DNA from: Caulifigura coniformis
Lineage (GTDB): Bacteria > Planctomycetota > Planctomycetia > Planctomycetales > Planctomycetaceae
DNA: 64,000 nucleotides
Assembly: GCF_007745175.1 (NCBI RefSeq)
Contig: NZ_CP036271.1
Location: 2,314,154-2,378,153 of the forward strand
Direction of reading: 5' to 3'
Positions 52,703 through 61,753 of the stretch are shown here, one piece after another (positions within the stretch are counted from its first letter, which is position 1; each line of letters begins with the position of its first letter). The notes below the pieces were generated by a model. The model saw only the letters and a program-made list of their open reading frames with translations, was not told the origin of the DNA and searched no databases. Both the position numbers and the translations under genes were made by a program.

Positions 52703-53998
52703 GTGAGGCGGCTGAAGGCTCGCCCACACACTCTTCGCAACTTCAATTCAGAAGGCGACTTCAGAGGACAACGGTCACGAAGCGGTCGAAAAACTCGTTC
52801 GGCCTACGGAACCGAAGGCCGCGATGTGCTGGGAATCGTCGCGGATGTCCGACTCGTGCGGGAAGACGCCCAAGACCTGGTGGAAATCCGCGTCGAACCC
52901 TACCCGAACCCGATTAGCTACAAAGGCGAGTATCACGTCCGCAGCGGCAGCACGAAGCAGGAACTCAAAGGGGCCGCTCTCGACCGCTTCCTGATGCGGA
53001 GATACGGCCGGACCTGGGACAGCGTCCCGGCGCCGGGCGTCACGATCCGGCAACTTTCGGCGACGGCGTTTGGCACGTTCCGCAAACTGGCCAAGCAGAG
53101 CGGGCGGATGACGGCGGCGGACCTCAAGGGCTCACGCGAGAGTCTGCTGGAGAAACTGCGGCTCGTGGAAGGGAAGTATCTCACTCATGCCGCCGTGCTG
53201 TTGTTTCATCCTGAGCCACAACGCATTTTTACCGGGGCGTATGTGAAGATCGGTTTCTTCCGCAACGGGAGCGACGTCGTCTATCACGATCTGATCGAAG
53301 GCGATCTCTTCAGCCAAGCCGCGAAGACGGTGGAGTTGATCCGCGCCAAGTACATGAAGGCGGCCATCACCTATGAGGGCATTCACCGGATCGAGACGTA
53401 TCCCGTTCCCTATGAGGCGCTCCGCGAGGCCGTGTTGAACGCCATCATCCACAAGGATTACGCCGCACACGCTCCGATCCAGATCAAGGTGTACGAAGAC
53501 AGGATGTCGATCTGGAATCCCGGCCATCTTCCCGAGAACTGGACGCCGGAAAAGGTGATGCAACAGCATTCCTCCAAGCCGTTCAATCCCGAAATCGCCA
53601 ACACGTTTTTTCGCTCTGGCGAGATTGAGATGTGGGGGCGTGGAATCGAGCGGATGATCGAGGAGTGCCGCGCCGCAGGTTTTCCTGCTCCCGTCATCAA
53701 ATACGACGCAGGCGATTGGCGGACGGAGTTTTCGTACCCGAAATCGGTTCTGGAGCGGCTGGACGGGGACCGGGCAGGAAGCGGAGAGCAAAAAACGCGG
53801 GTGGAAACGCCGGGGAAAACGCCGGTCAAAATTCTCGCAGTTTTGAAGGACCACCCCGAGTACAGCCTGGCGGAGGTTGCCGCCGCGATTGGGAAATCAC
53901 TCAGTGCGGTCGAGCGGGCGGCGGCCAAGCTCGTGAAATCGGGCAAGCTGCGCCGCGTCGGCCCCGCCAAAGGCGGTCACTGGGAGATTCTTGAGTGA
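52703..53998 (+). pseudogene. 5'-truncated Schlafen/AlbA-type regulator
   Basis: The reading frame opens at GTG 52703, but family-like sequence starts only at residue 40 (RDVLGIVADVRL, base 52820). The first half of the AlbA_2 domain is missing; residues 1-39 are junction sequence that includes the tRNA-Arg-like repeat. The rest is intact: end of AlbA_2 with GEYHVRSGSTKQELKG, an HATPase_c_4-like domain (LREAVLNAIIHKDYA; EMWGRGIERMIEEC), and a C-terminal wHTH (YSLAEVAAAIGKSLSAVERA). In intact operons this gene sits between mod and res. Confidence 0.75.
52799..52818 (+). repeat. Near-copy of tRNA-Arg anticodon arm (candidate attR core)
   Basis: TCGGCCTACGGAACCGAAGG differs from 19283-19302 in the tRNA (TCGGTCTACGGAACCGAAGG) at one base. 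It ends 1 bp before Schlafen-homologous sequence begins. Similarity stops at both sides. Confidence 0.6.
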
Positions 53999-56900
53999 GC
54001 ATCATGAAGCTGCAATTCAAAAAACAGGGCTACCAGACGGCCGCCGTCGAGTCGGTGGCTGATTGCTTTGCCGGGCAACCGAAGTCGGCCGGGATCAAAT
54101 ACCGCATCGATCCGGGCCGAACGAAGGATGCTCGGCAGATCACGATGAAAGAGGTCGACGAAATTGAGGGGTTCAAAAACTCCGATCTCGCGATTCCACC
54201 GCAGCAGGTGTTGCAGAACATTCAGGCGGTGCAGCGGCGACAGAACCTCCCCGAGTCATCTGCACTCGCCCGGACCAATGTCAGCCCGATCAATCTCGAC
54301 GTCGAGATGGAAACCGGCACCGGCAAGACGTACTGCTACATCAAGACGATGTTCGAGCTGCACGAGCGGTTCGGATGGGGCAAGTTCATCGTCGTCGTTC
54401 CCAGCATCGCGATCCGCGAAGGGGTGAAGAAGTCGTTCGAGATCACGGCCGAGCACTTTCTGGAGACCTACGGCAAGCGGGCGCGGGTGTTCATCTACAA
54501 CTCGAAGAGTCTGCATGAGATCGAGAGCTTCTCGTCCGACGCCGGGATCAACGTGATGATCATCAACGTCCAGGCGTTCAACGCGACCGGGAAAGACAAC
54601 CGCCGCATTTACGAAGAACTCGACGACTTTCAGTCGCGGAAGCCGATTGACGTGATTCAGGCCAATCGGCCGATCCTGATTCTGGATGAGCCACAGAAGA
54701 TGGAAGGGAAGAAGACGGTCGATTCGCTGGCGAAGTTCAATCCGTTGATGATTCTCCGCTACTCCGCCACGCACAAAACGGAACACAACAAGATCCACCG
54801 GCTGGATGCCCTGGACGCCTACAACCAGAAGCTGGTCAAGAAGATTGCCGTTCGCGGCATCTCCGTGAAGGGGCTGAGGGGCACGAATGCCTACCTCTAC
54901 CTGGAATCGATCCAGATCTCGACGAACAAGCCGCCCGAGGCCCGCCTGGAACTGGAGACCAAGCAGGCGGGCGGCATCAAACGGGTCGTCCGAAAGATTG
55001 GCCGCAACGACAACCTGTTCGACCTGTCGGGCGGTCTCGATCAGTACAAGGGCTTCGTCGTCGCCGACATCGATGCCCTGAAGGATACCTTGAGTTTCAC
55101 CAACGGCGAGGAGCTTCAGGCCGGAGACGCGACCGGCGATGTGAACGAGGCCGCGTTGCGGCGCATTCAGGTCCGCGAAGCGATCCGGGCGCATTTCGAG
55201 AAGGAACAGGTGCTGTTCCACCAAGGCATCAAAGTGCTGACGCTGTTCTTCATCGACGAGGTGGCGAAGTACCGGCAGTACGACGACAACGGCGAGCAGC
55301 CCGGCGAGTACGCGAAAATCTTCGAGGAGGAGTACGAAGCCCAATTGCAGGAAACTCTGACGCTCTTCGGCGACGAGTACGACAGATACCTGAAGGGGAT
55401 TCCGACGGCGAAGACGCACAACGGCTACTTCTCGATCGACAAGAAAACCAGCCGCCTCGTCGATCCCGCCACGAAGAAAACGGGCGAACTGAAAGGAGAA
55501 ACGGAGGACGTCGACGCCTACGACCTGATCCTCAAGGACAAGGAGCGGCTACTGTCGTTCGAGGAGCCGGTGCGGTTCATCTTTTCGCACTCGGCCCTGC
55601 GGGAGGGGTGGGACAACCCCAACGTGTTCGTGATCTGTGCCCTGAAGCACAGCGACAACACGATCTCCCGCAGGCAGGAAGTCGGTCGCGGAATGCGACT
55701 GTCGGTCAACCAGCGGGGAGACCGCATGGACGACCTGGCCACCGTTCACCAGATCAACGTCCTGACGGTGGTCGCCAGTGAGAGCTACAAGGAGTTCGTC
55801 GGAGCGCTCCAGAAGGACATCAGCGAATCGCTGTCGGCCCGGCCAAGAAAGGCAGACGAAGAGTTTTTCACCGGCAAGGTGCTGAAGACGCCGACTGGCG
55901 ACGTCGCCGTCACTCCCCAGATGGCCAAGCAGCTCTACAAGTATCTGCTCAAGAACGACTACACGGACGATGGGGACCGGATCACGCAGCTCTATCACGA
56001 CGCCAAGAAGAACGAAGAGCTGGCGCCATTGCCGCCGGACCTGGCCCCGCACGCGGCGCAGGTCTTCTCGCTAATTGACAGCGTCTTCAGTGAAGCCCAG
56101 TTGCCGGAAATCGGCGATGACCGGAAAGACAAGCCGAATCCGCTCAGCTCCAATTTCCACAAGAAAGAGTTTCAGGAACTGTGGAGCCGCATCAATCGCA
56201 AGGCGGCGTACACGGTGCATTTCGAGACGCCGGAACTCATTCGGAAGTGTGTTGTCACGCTCGACAAGGAACTGAACGTCGCTCCGCTTCAGTACACCAT
56301 CCAAAGAGGGGAGCAGGCGGATGAGACGACCTTTGAATCATTGCAGGAAGGGGAGGCGTTCGAGCTGAAGGAGACAGCCAGCGGCTCGCTCAAAGCCTCG
56401 GTTCACTCTGCCGTGAAGTACGACCTCATCGGCAAGCTGGCCGAGGAGACGAAGCTGACCCGGCGGACGATCGCCGAAATCCTCCAGGGCGTCACCAAAG
56501 CGACGTTCGGCCAGTACCGAATCAATCCCGAGGATTTTCTGCAGAAGGCCGCCCGGTTGATCAACGAGCAGAAGGCAACAGTCATCGTCGAACATTTGAC
56601 CTACGACATGATCGACGAACGGCACGACAGCGACATTTTCACCCGCGAGAAGCTCAAGGAAGATTTCAGCAAAGCGATCAAGGCGGACCGCCACATCTAT
56701 GACTACGTCTTCACCGATTCCAAGAACGAGCGGGAGTTTGTTCGGGAACTCGACACGAGCGTGGAGGTCGTCGTCTACGCCAAGTTGCCGAAGAGCTTCA
56801 CGATCCCGACGCCGGTGGGCCACTACAACCCGGACTGGGCCATCGCTTTTCAGGAAGGAGTGGTGAAGCACGTCTATTTCATCGCCGAGACGAAGGGCTC

Positions 56901-57039
56901 GATGTCGTCGATGGAGTTGCGGAAGATCGAGGAATGCAAGATCGACTGCGCCCGCAAGTTCTTCCGCAAGATCACGTCGGACCAGGTGAAGTACGACGTG
57001 GTCAACAGCTACGGGAAGCTGATGGAACTGGTGAAGTAG
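53995..57039 (+). CDS. Type III restriction enzyme Res subunit (orphan)
   Basis: 1,014 residues, GTG start overlapping the upstream stop (GTGA); ATG 54004 is close. SF2 helicase: Walker [12 protein letters not shown] (105-115), [12 protein letters not shown] as the DEAD-box variant, [11 protein letters not shown] and [13 protein letters not shown] (motif VI). The C-terminal endonuclease is PD-(D/E)xK: D947 in NPDWAIAF, E965 and K967 in IAETKG. Type III enzymes need Mod for target recognition; no mod gene is found upstream, where the element junction lies. Confidence 0.9.
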   Translation: MSIMKLQFKKQGYQTAAVESVADCFAGQPKSAGIKYRIDPGRTKDARQITMKEVDEIEGFKNSDLAIPPQQVLQNIQAVQRRQNLPESSALARTNVSPINLDVEMETGTGKTYCYIKTMFELHERFGWGKFIVVVPSIAIREGVKKSFEITAEHFLETYGKRARVFIYNSKSLHEIESFSSDAGINVMIINVQAFNATGKDNRRIYEELDDFQSRKPIDVIQANRPILILDEPQKMEGKKTVDSLAKFNPLMILRYSATHKTEHNKIHRLDALDAYNQKLVKKIAVRGISVKGLRGTNAYLYLESIQISTNKPPEARLELETKQAGGIKRVVRKIGRNDNLFDLSGGLDQYKGFVVADIDALKDTLSFTNGEELQAGDATGDVNEAALRRIQVREAIRAHFEKEQVLFHQGIKVLTLFFIDEVAKYRQYDDNGEQPGEYAKIFEEEYEAQLQETLTLFGDEYDRYLKGIPTAKTHNGYFSIDKKTSRLVDPATKKTGELKGETEDVDAYDLILKDKERLLSFEEPVRFIFSHSALREGWDNPNVFVICALKHSDNTISRRQEVGRGMRLSVNQRGDRMDDLATVHQINVLTVVASESYKEFVGALQKDISESLSARPRKADEEFFTGKVLKTPTGDVAVTPQMAKQLYKYLLKNDYTDDGDRITQLYHDAKKNEELAPLPPDLAPHAAQVFSLIDSVFSEAQLPEIGDDRKDKPNPLSSNFHKKEFQELWSRINRKAAYTVHFETPELIRKCVVTLDKELNVAPLQYTIQRGEQADETTFESLQEGEAFELKETASGSLKASVHSAVKYDLIGKLAEETKLTRRTIAEILQGVTKATFGQYRINPEDFLQKAARLINEQKATVIVEHLTYDMIDERHDSDIFTREKLKEDFSKAIKADRHIYDYVFTDSKNEREFVRELDTSVEVVVYAKLPKSFTIPTPVGHYNPDWAIAFQEGVVKHVYFIAETKGSMSSMELRKIEECKIDCARKFFRKITSDQVKYDVVNSYGKLMELVK

Positions 57040-57075
57040 GGGCCGCGACAGACCGATTGCCTTGCTTGTCGCGCG

Positions 57076-58059
57076 TCAAATCAGAATCCGTTCCACTTCA
57101 TCGAGAGACAGTTCGTCGCTCGTGCGGTCGTAGAGTTTTGTCGTGCGGGGTGACTCGTGTCCTGCGATCAGCTGCGCCTTTTCGATGGTGCCGCCATTTT
57201 CGAGATACGCCGTAATGCCGGTGGCTCGAAATGTGTGACAGCACAGCCGCTCTGACAAACCTGCCGCCTGCACCCGTCGCTTCACAATGCGGAGCGCGTC
57301 CTGCCGGGTGAGAGGGCGTTCAGACAGAAAACCCGAACGTCCGATTGCCGTGCGGAAGAGGGGGCCCTGCGAATCGTCGGCCTGGCCTCCGGCTTCCAGA
57401 TACGCATCGAGATCATCCACGACTTTATGGTGGGCCGGGACTTCGAGGAACTTGCCTCCCTTTTCATGCAGTCGAATCCAGGAGCGTTTGCCGATGTGGT
57501 AGTAGTCTTCGACCTTCAGGGCCGTGACGGCGCTCACTCGGGCGAACGTGAAAATCATCAAGCTGATCAGAGCCCGGTCCCGGAGGCCGACGGCCGTCGA
57601 GCAGTCGATGCTGTCGAGGAGCTGCCGAGCCTCTTCGGCACTGAGGACCGGAGTCTTGCCCCGTTTCACGACATACTTCGGGCCCCGGACGGACGCCGCG
57701 GGATTCGATGCAACAACCTGGCCGGTGACGAGCCAGTCGAAGCACATTCGAATGGCGGCCAAGTGCTGCTTCACCGTTGGCGGAGAATAGATCGTCATCA
57801 GGTACTCGACATACGCCGCCACCTGGATCGGTTCGATCTGTTCGAGAGACGCATTCCGATCGCCCGTCCACGCCAGAAAATCAACCAGCGCCCGGTGGTA
57901 GGCGTCGCGAGTATTTCGGTTTCGGATCTGGGCGGTGAAGAACTCCAGGAACCGGCGCGTCGCCTTCTGCCCGGCGTCAACAATCAGAGAGGGCAATTGA
58001 AGGCCGCCTCTTCGGGACGTCGGAAGAACAGCATTTGAGGAACGGCGGTCAGCGGTCAT
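57076..58059 (-). CDS. XerC/D-like tyrosine recombinase
   Basis: 327 residues. It has a core-binding domain (about 35-125) and a catalytic domain with FTFARVSAVTALKVEDYY (Arg), CHTFRATGITAYLENGG (His-x-x-Arg), LIAGHESPRTTKLYDRT (His, Tyr). It is closer to the recombinase at 29956 than to the element integrase. It lies at the end of the res gene facing it, a common partner of planctomycete defence islands. Its sites are unknown. Confidence 0.88.
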   Translation of the reverse strand: MTADRRSSNAVLPTSRRGGLQLPSLIVDAGQKATRRFLEFFTAQIRNRNTRDAYHRALVDFLAWTGDRNASLEQIEPIQVAAYVEYLMTIYSPPTVKQHLAAIRMCFDWLVTGQVVASNPAASVRGPKYVVKRGKTPVLSAEEARQLLDSIDCSTAVGLRDRALISLMIFTFARVSAVTALKVEDYYHIGKRSWIRLHEKGGKFLEVPAHHKVVDDLDAYLEAGGQADDSQGPLFRTAIGRSGFLSERPLTRQDALRIVKRRVQAAGLSERLCCHTFRATGITAYLENGGTIEKAQLIAGHESPRTTKLYDRTSDELSLDEVERILI

Positions 58060-58254
58060 TCAGCAGTCAGAAACGTGATCCATAACGTCCTTTATGGATC
58101 GCATGAAATCGCTCCCTGACGCCAGCCAGCATCGACACGGCTCGACAACAGTTCACGGTGGTCCGGAGCCACCCCGCGGCATTTCCTGACGGGCGCGACT
58201 ATTGACGAGCGGAACAGGAAGGAGGCTCGATGGCGTGCAGCAAAGCGAACCTCC

Positions 58255-59157
58255 TCAAATAGCAGCCGCCATTTCGACGGATACAATCTCCTGCGGCTCG
58301 ATGACAACATCGGCCGGGGTTTGTTGCAACTGCGACAGAATCGAAGTCGAGACTTTCTGGATCTGCTCCAAGGACTGCTGAAGCAATTCCTTGTCACCGT
58401 TGTAGAGCCGGATGTAGTCGCTCGACCGCGTCCGGCTGTCGACCCCACTGGCATGGCAGACCACAAACGCGACGGCTTCCGCTTCCGTCTCGCGGATCGT
58501 CTTCGTCGTCTCTTTCCGGCGTTCGCCGCGATGAAGCAACTCGTGAGCCAGCTCATGGGCCAGAACGGAGAATGTCTCTGCCTGAGACAATGACGGTAGA
58601 ACCCGGATCCGTCCCCCTTCGGAGACTCCGAGCGCGCCATTGTCGATCCCCTCGTAGCTCAGACTGATGCCGTGGCCATGGATCACGGCCTCCAGTCGCT
58701 GGAGCTTCTCGCCAGGATCACCGGAGATGGTGGCGAACTCCGGCAATGGCTTGCCGTCGGTCTGACTGACGTCGAACACGAAGGCCAGCTTGAAGCCGCG
58801 AACGCGACGTCTTGTGGATTTCTCGTTCCCCTCTTCCGGCGATTCGTCGACGGTCGACTCCTGTGCGGCATCGTCCGTCTGTTTCTTCCGGAAGGCCATG
58901 GGAGCAAGGATCGCAATCCCCCTCTCTCCAGACTTCACGAACCGGCCGAGCTGTTTCCAGCGCTGGAATCCGGCGACGTGAGTCGCGTCGGGCTTCTGCA
59001 AAGCAATCAGGATGCAGTTCCCGAAGGAATACTGATGGAACCGCGACATCGTCTGGAGATAGGCGGTCAGTTGTTTACTGTTCCCCTGTTCCAGCGCGGC
59101 CGCCAGTTCATCGAACGCAGCAGTTGCACGTTCCTGGATCTCGTCTTTGGTGGGCAT
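58255..59157 (-). CDS. ArdC-like antirestriction/metallopeptidase protein
   Basis: 300 residues from ATG 59157 (MPTKDEIQERA). The ArdC N-domain is clear: FHQYSFGNCILIALQKPDATHVAGF, then KQLGRFVKSGERGIAILAPM (given in parts: YSFGNCILIALQ; GRFVKSGERGIAIL). The C-domain is an ImmA/IrrE-like zinc peptidase: SVLAHELAHELLHRG and EAEAVAFVVCHASG. The middle linker is acidic and variable. It differs strongly from the ArdC at 33909, so it is an independent acquisition. Confidence 0.85.
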   Translation of the reverse strand: MPTKDEIQERATAAFDELAAALEQGNSKQLTAYLQTMSRFHQYSFGNCILIALQKPDATHVAGFQRWKQLGRFVKSGERGIAILAPMAFRKKQTDDAAQESTVDESPEEGNEKSTRRRVRGFKLAFVFDVSQTDGKPLPEFATISGDPGEKLQRLEAVIHGHGISLSYEGIDNGALGVSEGGRIRVLPSLSQAETFSVLAHELAHELLHRGERRKETTKTIRETEAEAVAFVVCHASGVDSRTRSSDYIRLYNGDKELLQQSLEQIQKVSTSILSQLQQTPADVVIEPQEIVSVEMAAAI

Positions 59158-59413
59158 GAGTAGACTTTCTGAGTGGGACGAAGCGCAGCAGGCGCTCGTC
59201 ATTGAGAACGGGAGTGAGCGGCTCGAAGCGAGGCACTCACGAAAACCTTGGATGCACGCCATCGGTCTCCGGCCTGGCCGCTGGATTGGCGACGCCGGAG
59301 CCGAGGGGCTGTTCCCGTCTGCTCAGAAGCCCGATTGCGAAAGAACACTCAGAAAGAAGAGAGGCGGTGAGTGCGTGTCGGAAGAACCATCAGGTCTTTG
59401 ACAACATCATCAC

Positions 59414-59728
59414 TTACCGCGCCGAGCGTGCCGCCGTCCGTTCGGGACGGTTGGAACGCCGCTCGGAGTTCCGGGAATTGTCCTGGGACGCTTCCTCCCG
59501 ATCACTCGCGAGTCGCCCGTGAATCCAAGTGAAAGCCTGGTCCGCGAGTTTCTCGACGAGCGGGAGGTCGTCCCGGCCGAAAGAGCTGGTGCTCTCCCAG
59601 CGGTCGTCCTGTTTGTAGAGCCGGGCGAAGGTGACGTTGTAACGCGTCCCCTGCTCCGTCGAATTGCCCCACACGACAGCCTTGCACTTCCCCAGACGAA
59701 TTTCGTGAACAGGTCGATCGTTCGGCAT
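59414..59728 (-). CDS. Small conserved hypothetical protein
   Basis: 104 residues starting MPNDRPVHEIRLGKCKAVVWGN. The first 75 residues form a beta-rich domain (YNVTFARLYKQDDRWESTSSFGRDDLP); the tail is a basic, disordered Arg/Ser stretch. Proteins of this type lie beside ArdC-like genes in planctomycete elements and may belong to the same operon as 58255. Function unknown. Confidence 0.65.
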   Translation of the reverse strand: MPNDRPVHEIRLGKCKAVVWGNSTEQGTRYNVTFARLYKQDDRWESTSSFGRDDLPLVEKLADQAFTWIHGRLASDREEASQDNSRNSERRSNRPERTAARSAR

Positions 59729-60437
59729 TGGATTCTCCTTTCGAGTCCAACGAGGAATGAAAACCCTTCACGCACTTCCGCCTCTCGGTCAGACGACGAA
59801 GATTCCGCCGACTCACCGAATGCGGTGGTGCTCTGTCGTGGTTATGGACGGCCAGGCTCGTCACGTGCGCTACGAGCCGCCATTTGAATAGCCGCGGGCG
59901 CTGTGGCAGCCTGACCTTCATCCAGCGAAGCGGAGTCAGGCTCTGGGGGGACCCACCCTGGCGAGGAATAGCTGGATCTCGCGTCAGAGGCGGACCCCGT
60001 CGAGGAATGTCTTCGACGGGGCCGCCCAGCGACGGCCGAGAGCATGGGAATCATTGTGATTCCGGCTAAAATGAACCCCGCGTGGCGGGCCATTCGCTTC
60101 GCAATCGGACGCGGTTGTCATTCCCACCAGGACTCGAGGCTCGATTCATTGATCCCAGCGGCGGTCATTGCCGTTGGATCGTCTGTTGTTCTCCGCGGTG
60201 ATGGAAAAGGTTTGGGCTTCAGTGAACGTGGGCCCTCGAATCACGTTCACACTCCTCCCCTCCCTTGATGGCCCCCTCTGATGCGAGCCATGCCTCCAAA
60301 ATCCCGGGGTCTGGGGCAGCGCCCCAGGGGGGACCAGAATCATGACGAAGACTTTCGATCGACTGCTTCATTCTGAGCACTGGTTGAGGTAACGATCAGA
60401 GACGCCCGGCTGAACGCCCACCAGGAGTGCATGACGC
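59729..60437. other. Gene-poor spacer
   Basis: 709 bp. A leftward reading frame at 59842-60093 (83 codons) has a hydrophobic start but a low-complexity body and is not convincing. The hairpin CTGGGGC-AGC-GCCCCAG lies at 60311-60327, of a repeat type common in planctomycete spacers. No RNA gene recognised. Confidence 0.45.
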
Positions 60438-61715
60438 ATGACGACCGATCCGACTATCACCTGCCCATCCTGCCAGACCGAGATCAAGCTGACGGAATCG
60501 CTGGCAGCCCCGCTGATCGAGACGACGAAGAAGCAGTTCGAAAAGCGATTGGCCGACGCCGACGCGAAGATGCAGCAGAAGGAGGCGTCGCTCCGGGAAC
60601 GCGAGGCCGATTTGGCAAAAGCCCGCGAAACCATCGACGAACAGGTCGCGAGCAAGCTGAAAACAGAACGGAACACGATCGCGGCCGAAGAAGCCAAGAA
60701 GGCCCGCGCGGCCCTTTCCCTGGATCTCGACCAGAAGTCGAAAGAGATCGCTGAACTCAACACGGTCCTGAAAGCCCGCGAGGAAAAGCTGGCGGAGGCC
60801 CAGCAAGCTCAAGCCGAACTCATCAGGAAGCAACGCGAACTGGACGACGCCAAGCGAGAACTGGAGCTGACCGTCGAGAAGCGGGTTCAGGAATCGCTCG
60901 GGCGAGCCCGTGAGCAAGCCAAGAAAGAGGCAGAGGAAGGCCTGCGGCTCAAGGTGGCCGAGAAAGAAGAAGTCATTGCCGGGATGCAGCGGCAGATTGA
61001 GGATCTGAAGCGCCGGGCCGAGCAAGGCTCCCAGCAGTTGCAGGGGGAAGTTCAGGAATTGCAGTTGGAGAACCTCCTTCGGACCAAGTTTCCGCTGGAT
61101 CAGATTGAGCCGGTTCCCAAGGGGGAGTTCGGCGGCGATGCCGTGCACCGCGTCCACGGCCCGGTGGGCCAGCGCTGTGGCAGCATCTTGTGGGAATCCA
61201 AACGAACGAAGCACTGGAGCGGTGGTTGGCTCGCAAAACTCCGCGAGGACCAGCGCACGGCGAAGGCCGAGCTGTCGATTCTCGTGTCGGCGGCACTCCC
61301 TGACGGCGTCGAGTCGTTCGACCACGTGGATGGCGTCTGGGTCACCTCCCCTCGCACGGCGATTCCCGTGGCCATCGCTCTCCGGCAGACGCTCATCGAA
61401 CTGCACGGCGCGCGGCAGTCTTCCGAGGGGCAGCAGACCAAGATGGAGCTGGTGTATCAGTACCTCACCGGACCACGGTTCCGTCACCGAGTTGAAGCGA
61501 TTGTCGAGAAGTTTTCGGACATGCAGGCGGACCTCGATAAGGAGCGAAAGACGATGACCAAGCTCTGGGCCAAGCGCGAGGAACAAATCCGCTGCGTCAT
61601 CGAATCAACGGCAGGGATGTACGGAGACCTTCAGGGAATCGCGGGAAAGTCCGTGCTTGAGATTGAGGGCCTCAACCTGCCACGGCTGGATTCGCAGCAG
61701 ATGGATTCTGAATGA
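60438..61715 (+). CDS. DUF2130 coiled-coil protein
   Basis: 425 residues. N-terminal CPSCQTEIKLTESLAAPL, a half zinc-finger-like start typical of DUF2130, then about 180 residues of coiled coil (residues 30-215), then the conserved C-domain (LWESKRTKHWSGGWLAKLREDQ; VYQYLTGPRFRHRVEAIVEKF). The C-domain may be nuclease-like: WESKRTKHW has the E-x-K arrangement, and this is inference. It lies 38 bp before the RloC-like gene in the same direction. Confidence 0.8.
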   Translation: MTTDPTITCPSCQTEIKLTESLAAPLIETTKKQFEKRLADADAKMQQKEASLREREADLAKARETIDEQVASKLKTERNTIAAEEAKKARAALSLDLDQKSKEIAELNTVLKAREEKLAEAQQAQAELIRKQRELDDAKRELELTVEKRVQESLGRAREQAKKEAEEGLRLKVAEKEEVIAGMQRQIEDLKRRAEQGSQQLQGEVQELQLENLLRTKFPLDQIEPVPKGEFGGDAVHRVHGPVGQRCGSILWESKRTKHWSGGWLAKLREDQRTAKAELSILVSAALPDGVESFDHVDGVWVTSPRTAIPVAIALRQTLIELHGARQSSEGQQTKMELVYQYLTGPRFRHRVEAIVEKFSDMQADLDKERKTMTKLWAKREEQIRCVIESTAGMYGDLQGIAGKSVLEIEGLNLPRLDSQQMDSE

Positions 61716-61753
61716 AGAGGCTTTGAGACGACACCGAAGACCAGAGGGCCGAC

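Noticed and set aside
59842-60093. 83-codon leftward frame with hydrophobic start
   Set aside because: Low-complexity body, no convincing ribosome-binding site, no known relative.
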